DNA of 64,000 nucleotides from Thermoclostridium stercorarium subsp. stercorarium DSM 8532 (GCF_000331995.1 NC_020134.1:905465-969464); one strand, 5' to 3'; positions 36,570 to 46,225 are shown, counted from the first letter of the stretch. The notes: a model not told the origin generated them from the letters alone. A program made the numbers and translations.

Positions 36570-37991
36570 ATGAGAAAACAGAGATTCAACCCATATCTTC
36601 CTTCATGGGAATATATACCCGATGCCGAACCTTACGTGTTTAACGGCAGAGTATATATTTACGGCTCTCATGACCGGTTTAACGGCCACGCCTTTTGTCT
36701 AAACGATTATGTATGCTGGTCTGCGCCTGTTGACGATCTTTCCGAGTGGCGGTATGAAGGTGTGATATACAGAAAAACCGATGATCCGCTTAATCCTGAT
36801 GGCAGAATGTGCCTCTATGCGCCTGATGTTACTTTGGGGCCTGACGGAAGGTATTATTTGTATTATGTTCTGGATAAAGTCCCTGTTGTGTCGGTTGCGG
36901 TTTGCGATACTCCTGCGGGTAAATACGAATTTTACGGTTATGTTCGTTACGCTGACGGAACGCGTCTTGGCGAAAGGGAAGGGGATTGGCCGCAGTTTGA
37001 TCCGGCGGTACTTACAGAAGGGGAAAGAACATATCTGTATACAGGTTTTTGTCCCAAGGGTGACAAATCAAGGAAGGGAGCAATGGCTACCGTTTTGGGA
37101 CCTGATATGCTGACAGTGGTTGAAGAGCCTGTGATTATTGTTCCAAGTGAACCATACAGCAGGGGAAGCGGTTTTGAAGGGCATGAATTTTTTGAGGCGC
37201 CTTCCATCAGAAAAAAAGGAGACACATACTATTTTATATATTCTTCGGTTGTAATGCATGAACTTTGCTATGCTACAAGCAAGCATCCGACTAAAGGTTT
37301 TAAATATGGCGGCGTGATAGTCAGTAACTGTGATCTTCATATTGATTCGTATAAGCCTGCGGAAAAGCCAATGTATTATGGTGGAAACAATCATGGCAGT
37401 ATTGTTGAAATCAACGGAGAATGGTATATCTTTTATCATCGTCATACCAACGGGACCAGTTTCAGCCGGCAGGGATGCATGGAAAAAATTAAAATTCTTG
37501 AAGACGGTTCAATTCCTCAGGTGGAAATGACGTCGTGCGGTTCCGCCGACGAACCGTTACCCGGAAGAGGGGAATATCCTGCATATATAGCATGTAACCT
37601 GTTCTGCGGTGAAGAATCCGTTTATACCGATTTAACTGGCGCATGGATGAACAATCAGTTTCCGAAGATCACCCAGGACGGGAAGGACGGGGATGAAGAG
37701 CCGGGGTACATAGCGAACATGAAAGACTCTGCAACGGCGGGCTTCAAGTATTTTGACTGCAAGGGGATCAAATCGGTCAAGATTAAAGTGCGCGGGTATT
37801 GCCGAGGTGTTTTTGAGGTAAAAACATCCTGGAATGGGGAAGTACTTGGAAAAATCCCTGTTGAATTTTCAAATATATGGACTGAGTTCTCAGCCAGTAT
37901 ACCCATTCCGGACGGAATACATGCACTGTATTTTACATACAGGGGGTCGGGCAGTGCAAGCCTCAAATCATTCACTCTGTGTACTGACTAA
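36570..37991 (+). CDS. Glycoside hydrolase family 43 enzyme with C-terminal CBM6-like domain
   Basis: 473 residues. The five-bladed propeller of GH43 is indicated by the three carboxylates: Asp in PDAEPYVFNGRVYIYGSHD (base), Asp in LYAPDVTLGPDGRYYLYY (pKa modulator) and Glu in EFFEAPSIRKKGDTYYFIYS (acid). From about 330 a beta-sandwich resembling CBM6 follows (ATAGFKYFDCKGIKSVKIKV to the end). There is no signal peptide, so it acts on imported oligosaccharides in the cytoplasm, most likely as an arabinofuranosidase or beta-xylosidase; the family alone does not decide. GAGGAGGC precedes the ATG. It is convergent with the LacI gene 2 bases after its stop and is likely under that regulator. Confidence 0.9.
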   Translation: MRKQRFNPYLPSWEYIPDAEPYVFNGRVYIYGSHDRFNGHAFCLNDYVCWSAPVDDLSEWRYEGVIYRKTDDPLNPDGRMCLYAPDVTLGPDGRYYLYYVLDKVPVVSVAVCDTPAGKYEFYGYVRYADGTRLGEREGDWPQFDPAVLTEGERTYLYTGFCPKGDKSRKGAMATVLGPDMLTVVEEPVIIVPSEPYSRGSGFEGHEFFEAPSIRKKGDTYYFIYSSVVMHELCYATSKHPTKGFKYGGVIVSNCDLHIDSYKPAEKPMYYGGNNHGSIVEINGEWYIFYHRHTNGTSFSRQGCMEKIKILEDGSIPQVEMTSCGSADEPLPGRGEYPAYIACNLFCGEESVYTDLTGAWMNNQFPKITQDGKDGDEEPGYIANMKDSATAGFKYFDCKGIKSVKIKVRGYCRGVFEVKTSWNGEVLGKIPVEFSNIWTEFSASIPIPDGIHALYFTYRGSGSASLKSFTLCTD

Positions 37992-37993
37992 AG

Positions 37994-39082
37994 TTAGTCC
38001 ATGCTGTTTTCAACTGGGTTGGTATTTTCAAGCGAAGCATCTTCGCTTATTTTTTTTACCGACTCGCGAATAACAAGCCTGCAAGGTATTTTAATGATTT
38101 CTCCGGGAGCAGGTTCATAGCCCTGTTCGAGCATCTGTATCATTACTTTTGCAGCCTCATGCCCTATTTTCCCCAGTTGAATCTCATTTGTTGTGAGGCC
38201 GGGCTTAATACATTCAGCAATCTCTTTGTTGTCATAACCGGCTACCGAAATATCTTCTCCTATTCTGATACCTTTTTCATAAAGATAGTGGTATAAGCCC
38301 ACCGCCATTAAATCATTCATGCAGAAGACCGCGGTAACGCCCTGACTTACAAGGCTTTCTGCAAGTTTGTAGCCTGATGCTCTCATCCAGTCGCCGTATT
38401 TGACAAGGTCAGGATTGAACAGAATTTTTTCTTCAAACAGTGCCTTCTGAAATCCTTCCAGACGTTTCATTGTATGTATATTATCAGGGGTGCCTGCGAT
38501 TACGCCTATTTTACGATGCCCCATTGAAATCAGGTATTTGGCAATATCATATCCTCCTTTTTCATCATCAATTACAATTGAGGTATACTTCGGCGAATCA
38601 GATATTCCATAGACAACAATTCCCGGAATGCCGAAGTCATCGGGGAAACATTTTATAATACGGCAGTGACCGGCAACATATACAATACCGTCCACCTTTA
38701 TTGAGAGCAGTTCCTTGACGGAAGGCTGAAGTACCGAGTTATATTTTTGACTGTCGTTATACCACGTGTTGGACCATTTATAATACAGCCGCATGTCAAC
38801 AAGAACGGTGCGGTAATTATGCTCCTCGCAGTAAGCCATTATTGCCCCGACAATAGGGGCCGTGCTGAATATATTTAAATCTTCCACAATAATGCCGATA
38901 ATCCGTGTTTTTTGCTTACGAATGCCCTGGGCAAAATAATTTGGCTTATAACCGGTCCGACGGACAACTTCAAGTACCTTCTGCCTTGTTTTTTCGCTGA
39001 CGTTTGTTTTGCCGTTCAGTATGTTTGAGACTGTACTTACGGATACATTACATAATTGCGCTATTTCTTTCAGTGTAACCAA
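37994..39082 (-). CDS. LacI-family repressor of the GH43/esterase/importer genes
   Basis: 362 residues. The helix-turn-helix (LKEIAQLCNVSVSTVSNILN) and hinge (VLEVVRRTGYKPNYFAQGIR) are standard for LacI proteins and the sensor domain ends with the VAGYDNKEIAECIKPGLTT motif. The start is TTG 39082 with GGAACGGGG upstream; an ATG further up is out of frame. The C-terminus has an acidic tail of about 15 residues. Three AAAACGTTTT palindromes around it (36279, 36418 and 39267) are its probable targets, which would make the importer, GH43 and esterase genes one local regulon. The inducer is unknown. Confidence 0.88.
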   Translation of the reverse strand: MVTLKEIAQLCNVSVSTVSNILNGKTNVSEKTRQKVLEVVRRTGYKPNYFAQGIRKQKTRIIGIIVEDLNIFSTAPIVGAIMAYCEEHNYRTVLVDMRLYYKWSNTWYNDSQKYNSVLQPSVKELLSIKVDGIVYVAGHCRIIKCFPDDFGIPGIVVYGISDSPKYTSIVIDDEKGGYDIAKYLISMGHRKIGVIAGTPDNIHTMKRLEGFQKALFEEKILFNPDLVKYGDWMRASGYKLAESLVSQGVTAVFCMNDLMAVGLYHYLYEKGIRIGEDISVAGYDNKEIAECIKPGLTTNEIQLGKIGHEAAKVMIQMLEQGYEPAPGEIIKIPCRLVIRESVKKISEDASLENTNPVENSMD

Positions 39083-39266
39083 TTTTCCCCGTTCCTTTCC
39101 ATTGTAACCGGTAAAACATTTAATCAGAATTCAGCGATTGTAAAAATTTTCACGAAATGATAATATATTTGTAATATATTATACAATTCTTTTAAAATAA
39201 AGTAAATTTATTCTTTATAAATTTACTGAGCAAAGTCAGGTGGCATGATTTTTATTTTAATATTTT

Positions 39267-39280
39267 GTAAAACGTTTTAC
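39267..39280. promoter_or_regulatory. LacI-type operator upstream of the esterase gene
   Basis: Perfect 14-bp palindrome GTAAAACGTTTTAC, 55 bases before the esterase start and in the region shared with the divergent LacI gene. A weaker half-like sequence GGTAAAACATTT lies at about 39110, next to the regulator's own start. Confidence 0.7.
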
Positions 39281-39334
39281 TAAGTTTTTTTAGAAGCTGG
39301 GATTTAAATATGCACAGGGAAGGGGGACCGAAAC

Positions 39335-40861
39335 ATGCTTAGAATGGTAAGGGTTGAAAACGGATTGGTAAGGGGGCTTCCTGCTGCCGATCCCCGGATA
39401 ACAAGTTTCAAGGGGATACCCTTTGCAGCTCCTCCTGTCGGGGAAAACCGCTGGAAGGCACCGCAGCCGGCAAAAGACTGGGAAGGAGTTCTCGAGGCAT
39501 TTGAATTCGCACCAATATCAATGCAGGCGAAGACAGCGCTTGATCCGAATAACATTTATACGAGGGAATGGCACGTGGATCCCGATATTCCAATGAGTGA
39601 AGACTGTCTTTACCTTAATGTGTGGACTCCGGCACGAAACGGTGATGAAAGACTTCCTGTGTTCGTTTGGTTTTTCGGAGGAGGTTTTCAGGTCGGATAC
39701 ACGTCAGAGATGGAATTTGACGGAGAACGTATAGCAAGGCGGGGTATTGTCGTAGTAACAGTGAATTACAGGCTTAATTCTTTCGGTTTTCTGTGCCATC
39801 CGGAAATTACGGCAGAATCTCCAGATGCTCCCGGGAATTTCGGTTTACTTGACCAGCAGGCGGCGCTCAGATGGGTTAAGAGGAATATTGCCGCATTTGG
39901 CGGAGATCCTGACAATATTACGATTGGAGGGCAGTCGGCTGGCGGAGGAAGTGTATTATTCCATCTGACATCTCCCCAAAACAAAGGGTTGTTTCAGCGG
40001 GCTATCATTCAAAGCGGCGTTTTTACGCCACTTTATGCAGGAAATCCGGTACCGAGGATGAATATGACCTTAAAGGAAGCGGAACGGGAGGGTATAAAAT
40101 TTTTTGAGTTTCTTGGGGTTTCTTCTCTGAAGGAAGCCCGTAAACTGGATGCGGAATACATACTTAAAAAAACGTTGGAATATAATCATTTCTGGTGGCC
40201 TGTTATAGACGGTGTTTTCTGTACAGGGGACGCTTTTCGGCTTTTTGTTGAGAACAGGCGTTTGCAGGTGCCGTTAATTATGGGGCATACATCGGATGAA
40301 TTTTTGGCGGCGCCTGATGTTAAGAGCAAGGAAGAATTCAGACGTATGGCAGACGAAATGTTTGGCAATGATGCGGGCGAATTTCTTGAGTTGTGCGGCT
40401 TTAATTCCGGAAGTATCGAGGAAATTAAAAAGAATGCAACCGTAAATTCGATCGAATATGCAATCCGGGTTGCAGCAAAAGCCAGTTTGGATGCAGGCTC
40501 TAAATCCCCGATTTATTATTACGTTTTCGATGCGGACATTCCTGGATGGGACAATCCCGGAGCCTTTCATTCGGTGGATTTGTGGTTTACTTTCGAGACT
40601 CTTGCAAAGTGTTGGCGGCCGTTCGTCGGAAAACACTATGACCTTGCAAGGCAAATGTGTAACTATTGGGCTAATTTCATCCGAACGGGCAATCCTAACG
40701 GGAAGGATTCAACAGGAGAGGAAATGCCTGAATGGGAGCCGTACGCTGTTGATGCACCTTATGGCATGCGGTTTGGGGACAGGGTAGAATTTGTCAGGCA
40801 GCAGCCAGGCGAACTGATGAAATTCCTGGTCAGGCAGTATTTTAAAAGGAATCTTTCGTAA
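39335..40861 (+). CDS. Type-B carboxylesterase
   Basis: 508 residues of the alpha/beta-hydrolase carboxylesterase type-B family. The nucleophile Ser is in IGGQSAGGGSV, the family signature is SEDCLYLNVWTP, the oxyanion region is WFFGGGFQVG, and the catalytic His is in NPGAFHSVDLWF. The Glu of the triad is probably in GHTSDEF. It has no signal peptide, so it would remove acyl groups such as acetyl or aromatic esters from imported oligosaccharides in the cytoplasm. AGGGGG lies upstream of the ATG. It is a single gene with its own LacI-type operator and terminator. Confidence 0.9.
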   Translation: MLRMVRVENGLVRGLPAADPRITSFKGIPFAAPPVGENRWKAPQPAKDWEGVLEAFEFAPISMQAKTALDPNNIYTREWHVDPDIPMSEDCLYLNVWTPARNGDERLPVFVWFFGGGFQVGYTSEMEFDGERIARRGIVVVTVNYRLNSFGFLCHPEITAESPDAPGNFGLLDQQAALRWVKRNIAAFGGDPDNITIGGQSAGGGSVLFHLTSPQNKGLFQRAIIQSGVFTPLYAGNPVPRMNMTLKEAEREGIKFFEFLGVSSLKEARKLDAEYILKKTLEYNHFWWPVIDGVFCTGDAFRLFVENRRLQVPLIMGHTSDEFLAAPDVKSKEEFRRMADEMFGNDAGEFLELCGFNSGSIEEIKKNATVNSIEYAIRVAAKASLDAGSKSPIYYYVFDADIPGWDNPGAFHSVDLWFTFETLAKCWRPFVGKHYDLARQMCNYWANFIRTGNPNGKDSTGEEMPEWEPYAVDAPYGMRFGDRVEFVRQQPGELMKFLVRQYFKRNLS

Positions 40862-40882
40862 GAAGCGTATAATTGAACATAT

Positions 40883-40925
40883 GGACGCAGTTCATGTCTC
40901 ATAAAGGAACTGTGTCCTTTTTTTA
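40883..40925 (+). terminator. Terminator after the esterase gene
   Basis: Stem GGACGCAGTTC / GAACTGTGTCC (40883-40893 and 40907-40917, one G-T pair) followed by a run of T. Confidence 0.85.
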
Positions 40926-41011
40926 TATTCCTGTTTAAAACACGTTAATATATTCAGCGGCTCCGGCGTATTATTTTTTTCTGCGAATACATACCTATAC
41001 GTTTAAAATAT

Positions 41012-41039
41012 TTGAATTATTGAAAATTTTTGTTAGAAT
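41012..41039 (+). promoter_or_regulatory. Probable promoter of the SPFH gene
   Basis: TTGAAT (41012-41017), a 16-bp spacer and TAGAAT (41034-41039) about 50 bases before the start codon. Confidence 0.45.
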
Positions 41040-41091
41040 ATCAATAAATATAATAAAACGAAAATAATTTTTAACAGAGGGTGGTTATGGA

Positions 41092-42222
41092 ATGAGTCTG
41101 AAAGAAAGTCTGAAAAATTTCATAAAAAATCAGTTCATTGAGGTTATTGAATGGACCGATCCGAGCGTGGATACGATTGTCTACCGCTTTCCCGTTGCCA
41201 ATAAGGAGATAAAAATGGGTGCGATGCTGACGGTCAGGGAATCCCAGGTGGCAATTTTTGTTAACCAGGGCGAACTGGCAGACGTTTTCGGACCGGGACT
41301 GTATGAACTGTCTACAAACAATATGCCCGTCATGACAAAGCTGAATTCCTGGAAGTACGGATTTAACTCGCCTTTTAAAGCGGAAGTGTATTTTGTCAAT
41401 ACGAAACAATTTCTTGATCAGAAGTGGGGTACAAAATCCCCCGTTCCAATGATGGATCCCGTATTCGGACAAATTGAGGTAAGAGCGCGCGGTACATACT
41501 CATTCAGGGTGTCGGATCCTGTTAAATTCATGCGGGAGGTTTTCGGTACAAAGGAAAGCCTTAAAACCAGTGAAATAACATCTCAGATCCGTTCGTACAT
41601 TATACAGTATATGAAAGATACAATGGCTGAATCAAAGCTTTCGTTCTTTGATTTACAGGGAAACCTGGTTGAATTTTCAGAGAAGGTTAAGGAAAACTTG
41701 TCGGCAAAACTGGGGAATCTCGGAATAGAAATTATTAATCTCACCATTGAGGATTTTTCAATGCCCGAGGAACTGATGGAGGCCTACCGTGAAGGGGCGA
41801 AGTACAATCTGATAGGCGGATTTGACAGGCATGTTAAAAAGGAAACGCTGAAAGCCCTGAATACTGCAGCGGCAAATGAAGGGGGAATGGCAGGACTGGG
41901 GGCTACCCTCGGTGCCGGGCTATTTTTCGGGAATATGATGAAAGAAAGTTTTTCACATCCTTCAGGAACTGAAAATGTGCTTTGTCCGCATTGCAGAAAC
42001 GTGATAAGTGCGAATTCAAAGTTCTGTTCCAACTGCGGTAAACCTTTAGGGGCTGAAACCACGAGCTGCGTCAAATGCGGAGCTGAAATTCCGAAGGGCT
42101 CAAAATTTTGCATGAGCTGTGGCGCGCCTCAGACTACCGAAAAGACATGCCCCGAATGCGGAGCAAAAATATCTGCCCGGGCAAAATTCTGCAGTGAGTG
42201 CGGAGCTGTTTGCATGAGCTGA
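41092..42222 (+). CDS. SPFH-domain protein with C-terminal zinc ribbons (YdjI-like)
   Basis: 376 residues. The first 280 form an SPFH/Band-7-like domain of the type once called virion core protein (VDTIVYRFPVANKEIKMGAM, IEVRARGTYSFRVSD, NLTIEDFSMPEELMEAYREG). A short Gly-rich segment follows, and the last 80 residues hold three CxxC...CxxC zinc ribbons (LCPHCRNV/FCSNCGKP, SCVKCGAE/FCMSCGAP, TCPECGAK/FCSECGAV). B. subtilis YdjI has the same design and is linked to membrane stress and to recruitment by phage-shock-type systems. A good ribosome binding site, GAGGG, precedes the ATG. A second zinc-ribbon protein follows after about 100 bases, and the two probably work together at the membrane. 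Confidence 0.85.
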   Translation: MSLKESLKNFIKNQFIEVIEWTDPSVDTIVYRFPVANKEIKMGAMLTVRESQVAIFVNQGELADVFGPGLYELSTNNMPVMTKLNSWKYGFNSPFKAEVYFVNTKQFLDQKWGTKSPVPMMDPVFGQIEVRARGTYSFRVSDPVKFMREVFGTKESLKTSEITSQIRSYIIQYMKDTMAESKLSFFDLQGNLVEFSEKVKENLSAKLGNLGIEIINLTIEDFSMPEELMEAYREGAKYNLIGGFDRHVKKETLKALNTAAANEGGMAGLGATLGAGLFFGNMMKESFSHPSGTENVLCPHCRNVISANSKFCSNCGKPLGAETTSCVKCGAEIPKGSKFCMSCGAPQTTEKTCPECGAKISARAKFCSECGAVCMS

Positions 42223-42324
42223 CAGCAGAAAATAAAAACCATTTTGTTTTGTGCAGCTGTTTGGAGACAAGAGAATTTTGTTGGCAGTCAACATATAAAA
42301 TTTTACCGTTTCGGAGGTTGGAAA

Positions 42325-43431
42325 ATGAGCGAGGTAACCCAGTCGACACAGGAAGTTATCCATCAGTTTCCCTGTTCCGGCTGTGGTGCAGACATGGTTT
42401 TTGACGTCGAAAAACAGGCTCTTTCCTGTCCCTATTGCGAAAACATAATTGAAATTAACGCCGAGAATTCATCCATAAAGGAATATCCGATAGAGGCAGC
42501 GGCTGAGACTGCATCGAGAAACTGGGGAGGGAAAACGGTTATTATACATTGCGACAGCTGCGGTGCGGAAACTGTTATGGATGCAAACCGGTTAACGGCA
42601 GAATGCGCTTTCTGCGGTTCAATACATATCAGAACCCAGTCCAATGAGGACGTTATTAAGCCTGAATCCCTTGTTCCGTTCAAAATTGACAAGCAAACTG
42701 CAATAAATAAGTTCAGGACATGGCTTAAAAAACGCTATCTGTCACCGGGCAACCTAAAAATTTTGGCACGGGAAGAGAAAATACATGGAGTGTATATTCC
42801 GTTCTGGACGTTCGATGCCGACACAAACTCTTTTTACACTGCCGAAAAGGGAATATACTACTATGACACCGAGCGTGTTTATGTGAAGGACGGAAAAGGC
42901 GGAGGACGGTATGAGCAGAGAAGAGTCAGAAAAACCCGCTGGTACCCTACATCAGGCGTATACAGACATTACTTTAACGACGTTTTGGTATGTGCTTCAA
43001 ATCAGGAAGGAAGGAACCTGATAAAAAGAATTGAACCTTTTTATACAACGGAGCTGGTTCCGTACAGAAGTGAATATTTGCCGGGCTTTTGCGCCGAAAA
43101 ATACAGTATTGGCCTTGAGGAGGGATTCATTGAAGCAAGAGCGAGAATGGATTCCGAGCTGAGAAAACTTATCACCAGGCACATTGCTGCCGATGAGGTA
43201 AGGAATTTAAGAGTACGAACGTCTTATTCAAACGTAAAATTCAAACATATCCTTTTGCCCGTGTGGATAGCTGCATACAGATACGGGGACAGGATATACA
43301 AATTTGTTGTAAACGGCCAGACCGGGCTGGTAAAGGGTGAAGCGCCAGTCAGTATCGTAAAGGCGGCCGCAATAGCTGTTGTGGTATTGTCTCTTATTGT
43401 GCTGTATTATTTTTACCGCACAAACGGTTAG
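42325..43431 (+). CDS. Zinc-ribbon protein with C-terminal membrane anchor
   Basis: 368 residues. Two TFIIB-like zinc ribbons are at the N-terminus (FPCSGCGADMVF...LSCPYCENI and IHCDSCGAETVM...AECAFCGSI). A central domain of about 220 residues with IHGVYIPFWTFDADTNSFYT is rich in aromatic residues and resembles the uncharacterised protein family often named PriA-related zinc-ribbon or YdjH-type. One C-terminal transmembrane helix (AAAIAVVVLSLIVLYYFY) anchors it. ATG 42325 follows CGGAGG at the right distance; a longer reading from 42244 adds 27 unlikely residues. It belongs with the SPFH gene before it. The function is unknown. Confidence 0.8.
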   Translation: MSEVTQSTQEVIHQFPCSGCGADMVFDVEKQALSCPYCENIIEINAENSSIKEYPIEAAAETASRNWGGKTVIIHCDSCGAETVMDANRLTAECAFCGSIHIRTQSNEDVIKPESLVPFKIDKQTAINKFRTWLKKRYLSPGNLKILAREEKIHGVYIPFWTFDADTNSFYTAEKGIYYYDTERVYVKDGKGGGRYEQRRVRKTRWYPTSGVYRHYFNDVLVCASNQEGRNLIKRIEPFYTTELVPYRSEYLPGFCAEKYSIGLEEGFIEARARMDSELRKLITRHIAADEVRNLRVRTSYSNVKFKHILLPVWIAAYRYGDRIYKFVVNGQTGLVKGEAPVSIVKAAAIAVVVLSLIVLYYFYRTNG

Positions 43432-43454
43432 CATGCTTACTTATGTTGTCCGGA

Positions 43455-43483
43455 TTGGCAGAAAACCACAGAAGTAGTATAAT
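43455..43483 (+). promoter_or_regulatory. Sigma-A promoter of the GH39 gene
   Basis: TTGGCA (43455-43460), a 17-bp spacer and a perfect TATAAT (43478-43483). The 5' untranslated region contains a small hairpin CCACAG / CTGTGG at about 43498-43522. Confidence 0.7.
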
Positions 43484-43572
43484 ATTGACCGGTATTTCCA
43501 CAGTTTTCTTTTAGGCTGTGGCAGTAAATGACGGCGATAGCGCGGAATACAAATGCGGAGGAGGATATTTCT

Positions 43573-45081
43573 ATGGCAAGGGAAATCACAATACCGGCTG
43601 CCGGTAAGCCTTTTAAAAACAACGCCACCTTCTGCGTGGGAAGCGGAAGATTAGGACTGGCACTGCAGAAGGAATACATAGACCATTTGAAAATTGTCCA
43701 GGAACGCATCCATTTTAAATATATCCGCGGGCACGGGCTGTTCTGCGATGATGTGGGAATATACCGCGAAACCGAAGAGGACGGGAAGCACGTCGCCTAC
43801 TATAATTTTACATACCTTGACCGCATTATAGATTCTTTTCTTGAACACGATATAAGACCGTTTCTTGAATTGGGATTTATGCCTGAAAAGCTGAAATCCG
43901 GGGAACAGACAATATTCTACTGGAAAGGAAATACCACGCCCCCTGTTTCGTATGAAAAATGGGCCGAACTTGTGGAAACTACGTTAGCCCATCTTATCGA
44001 CAGGTATGGAGCGGAAGAGGTTATAACATGGCCGGTTGAAGTCTGGAATGAACCCAATATAGCTTTTTGGGCGGGAACAATGGAAGAGTATTTCAAACTG
44101 TATGAGTATTCCGCAAAAGCGGTGAAAAGGGTTGATCCCCGAATAAAAGTCGGCGGGCCGGTGATATGTGGTATAGAAACCGAAAAATGGCTGCGTGCCT
44201 TTTTTGAGCATTGCATAGAAAATAATTTGCCTCTGGATTTCGTAAGCCGGCATTGTTATACTGTGGGAAAGCCGGTGCGCAAGGGGCAGTTTATTTATCA
44301 TGAAATATTCAGTCCAACGTATATGATAGAGGAATTAAAGGAAACAAGAAAAATAATGGCCGATTATCCGCAGATTGCTAATCTGCCGCTGCATATAACC
44401 GAATTTAACAGTTCTTACGTTCCTGTATGCCCGGTGCATGACACAACTTTCCAGGCTGCATATATTGCGAGGATTCTCAGTGAGGCCGGTGAATATGCCG
44501 ATTCCTATTCTTACTGGACATTCAGTGATGTTTTTGAGGAATATGACGTTCCAAGATCGGCGTTTCACGGAGGTTTTGGCCTTGTGGCGCTGAATTCAAT
44601 TAAAAAACCGGTATTTCATACTTTTGAATTTTTTGCCAATGCGGGCAAGGAACTGCTTTACCGCGATGAGAATCTGATTGTTACAAGGGATGACAAAAGA
44701 TATGTTATAATAGGCTGGAACTACCATGACACAAGAAAGGGTGAGCCGGGCCCGGATAAAGAGTATGTACTCTCAATTCCCTCCATCGGGCAGCAGGCAA
44801 TACTGATTAAAAAGCAGGTGGGAGGGAATTATGCCAATCCGCTGCAGACATGGAGCAATCTGGGAAAGCCACGGACGCTGAATAAGGAACAAAGAAAAAT
44901 ACTGATGGCGGCGTCTGAACCGCTTCAGACAGATGTGAAACTGTTTGACGAAAAGGGTTTTTATAAAGTGAAACTGACCATTCAGTGCAATCATCTGTAT
45001 ATGCTGGAAATTCTGCCTGTTAAGGATTTTACCGATACATATGACGGTTTTGAACCGGATGAATTTTTTGGACTTGAATAA
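43573..45081 (+). CDS. Glycoside hydrolase family 39 enzyme, beta-xylosidase-like
   Basis: About 502 residues. The catalytic TIM barrel carries the acid/base Glu in WPVEVWNEPNIAFW and the nucleophile Glu in LPLHITEFNSSY, both in the clan GH-A positions known for GH39. A small C-terminal beta domain begins near 400. It is a retaining enzyme that removes xylose from non-reducing ends. There is no signal peptide, so it acts in the cytoplasm. ATG 43573 is selected because GGAGGAGG lies 8 bases upstream. It is transcribed from its own promoter and converges on the AraC gene, which starts 10 bases after its stop on the other strand. Confidence 0.92.
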   Translation: MAREITIPAAGKPFKNNATFCVGSGRLGLALQKEYIDHLKIVQERIHFKYIRGHGLFCDDVGIYRETEEDGKHVAYYNFTYLDRIIDSFLEHDIRPFLELGFMPEKLKSGEQTIFYWKGNTTPPVSYEKWAELVETTLAHLIDRYGAEEVITWPVEVWNEPNIAFWAGTMEEYFKLYEYSAKAVKRVDPRIKVGGPVICGIETEKWLRAFFEHCIENNLPLDFVSRHCYTVGKPVRKGQFIYHEIFSPTYMIEELKETRKIMADYPQIANLPLHITEFNSSYVPVCPVHDTTFQAAYIARILSEAGEYADSYSYWTFSDVFEEYDVPRSAFHGGFGLVALNSIKKPVFHTFEFFANAGKELLYRDENLIVTRDDKRYVIIGWNYHDTRKGEPGPDKEYVLSIPSIGQQAILIKKQVGGNYANPLQTWSNLGKPRTLNKEQRKILMAASEPLQTDVKLFDEKGFYKVKLTIQCNHLYMLEILPVKDFTDTYDGFEPDEFFGLE

Positions 45082-45091
45082 AAATAAAAAA

Positions 45092-46018
45092 TCAGTCTCT
45101 GGTATACACGACCGAGAGGGGACTTGTTCTGGCAAAGGACGCGTTCCCTTTTTTTCTGTAATTACTTGGTGAAGTTTTGCAATATTTATTGAAAGCTCTG
45201 TTGAACTGGGAAAAACTTGAAAAACCGCATTGAGTGGCAATGTCGGTTATTTTTTTGTCTGTGAACAGAAGAAGCTGTTGGGCGTTTCTTATCCTTGTCA
45301 TCTGAATGTAATCGGTCAGGGAAAAACCTGTAACTTCCTTGAATAAATGGGACAAATAATACTTGCTGAGGAAAAACTTGTTTGCAAGTACGCTGAGGGA
45401 TAAATCCTCATTATAGTGATTGTGAATATATGCGGTGATTGAATAAATTTTTGAAGCAGGAGTATTAAGGGTTTCAGGCATATAAATGTTTTCATTCCGG
45501 TGATTGTATATTGTGCATAAAAGATCTATGAACCTGCAGTGAATGGATAAATCCCGAACGGGGTTTTCGGATTTGGATATTATAAAAATGTCGTTCAGAG
45601 TATCTATAATTTTATCCTTGTTATTCTGCTCAAAACGGTAAATGGGCAAAGGCGCTTCAAAAATACTCAGCAGTTCGTTTAAATTATCCTGCAATATCCC
45701 TGTCTGCGCAGGTATGTTGAACTGGATTATCAGCCTTTTTTTCGGCGGACCTTTCGGATACTCGGATTTGTGAAGGCTATAAGGTTTCAGGCATACAAAA
45801 TCCAAAAATTCAATTCTGTAAAGGTTACCTTCGATTATGTGGTTGGCATGATCATCGAGTAAAACGTGTATTTCGTAAAAATTATGAAAATGCTGGAATT
45901 CCATATTTATATCGTAGTACCTTTCATCATAATCAAAGAAATAGTAAAGGCTTTCAGTAGGTTTACCTATTTCGACAAGGTACCCTTTTTCATATATAAG
46001 TTTATTGTTCAGAAGCAT
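45092..46018 (-). CDS. AraC-family transcriptional activator
   Basis: 308 residues. The N-terminal cupin-like sensor domain has HFHNFYEIHVLLDDHANHII. The C-terminal 100 residues form the double helix-turn-helix (LSVLANKFFLSKYYLSHLFK and ITDIATQCGFSSFSQFNRAF) with the FNRAFNKYCKTSPSNYR end typical of AraC/XylS. It is divergent from the GH105 operon, and two exact 18-bp direct repeats at 46226-46266 lie just before that operon, so it is the likely activator. The inducer is probably a rhamnogalacturonan-derived or other oligosaccharide, which is inferred from the genes it faces. Confidence 0.9.
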   Translation of the reverse strand: MLLNNKLIYEKGYLVEIGKPTESLYYFFDYDERYYDINMEFQHFHNFYEIHVLLDDHANHIIEGNLYRIEFLDFVCLKPYSLHKSEYPKGPPKKRLIIQFNIPAQTGILQDNLNELLSIFEAPLPIYRFEQNNKDKIIDTLNDIFIISKSENPVRDLSIHCRFIDLLCTIYNHRNENIYMPETLNTPASKIYSITAYIHNHYNEDLSLSVLANKFFLSKYYLSHLFKEVTGFSLTDYIQMTRIRNAQQLLLFTDKKITDIATQCGFSSFSQFNRAFNKYCKTSPSNYRKKGNASFARTSPLSVVYTRD

Positions 46019-46225
46019 GAAGAATCACCCGGACGGTCTTTTGTTATAAATATATCACCGTATAGCAAAATATGCAACATATCATGAAAGACAAAAGCAA
46101 TTATTGCATAGATAATTTGCTTAAAAATTGTTAAATTAATCTTAGCAAGTTTGTGATATATGACAAAGATATTCCGATTTTTATCCAGTACATGCTAAAA
46201 ATATACAAAAAATTAAAATATTCTA

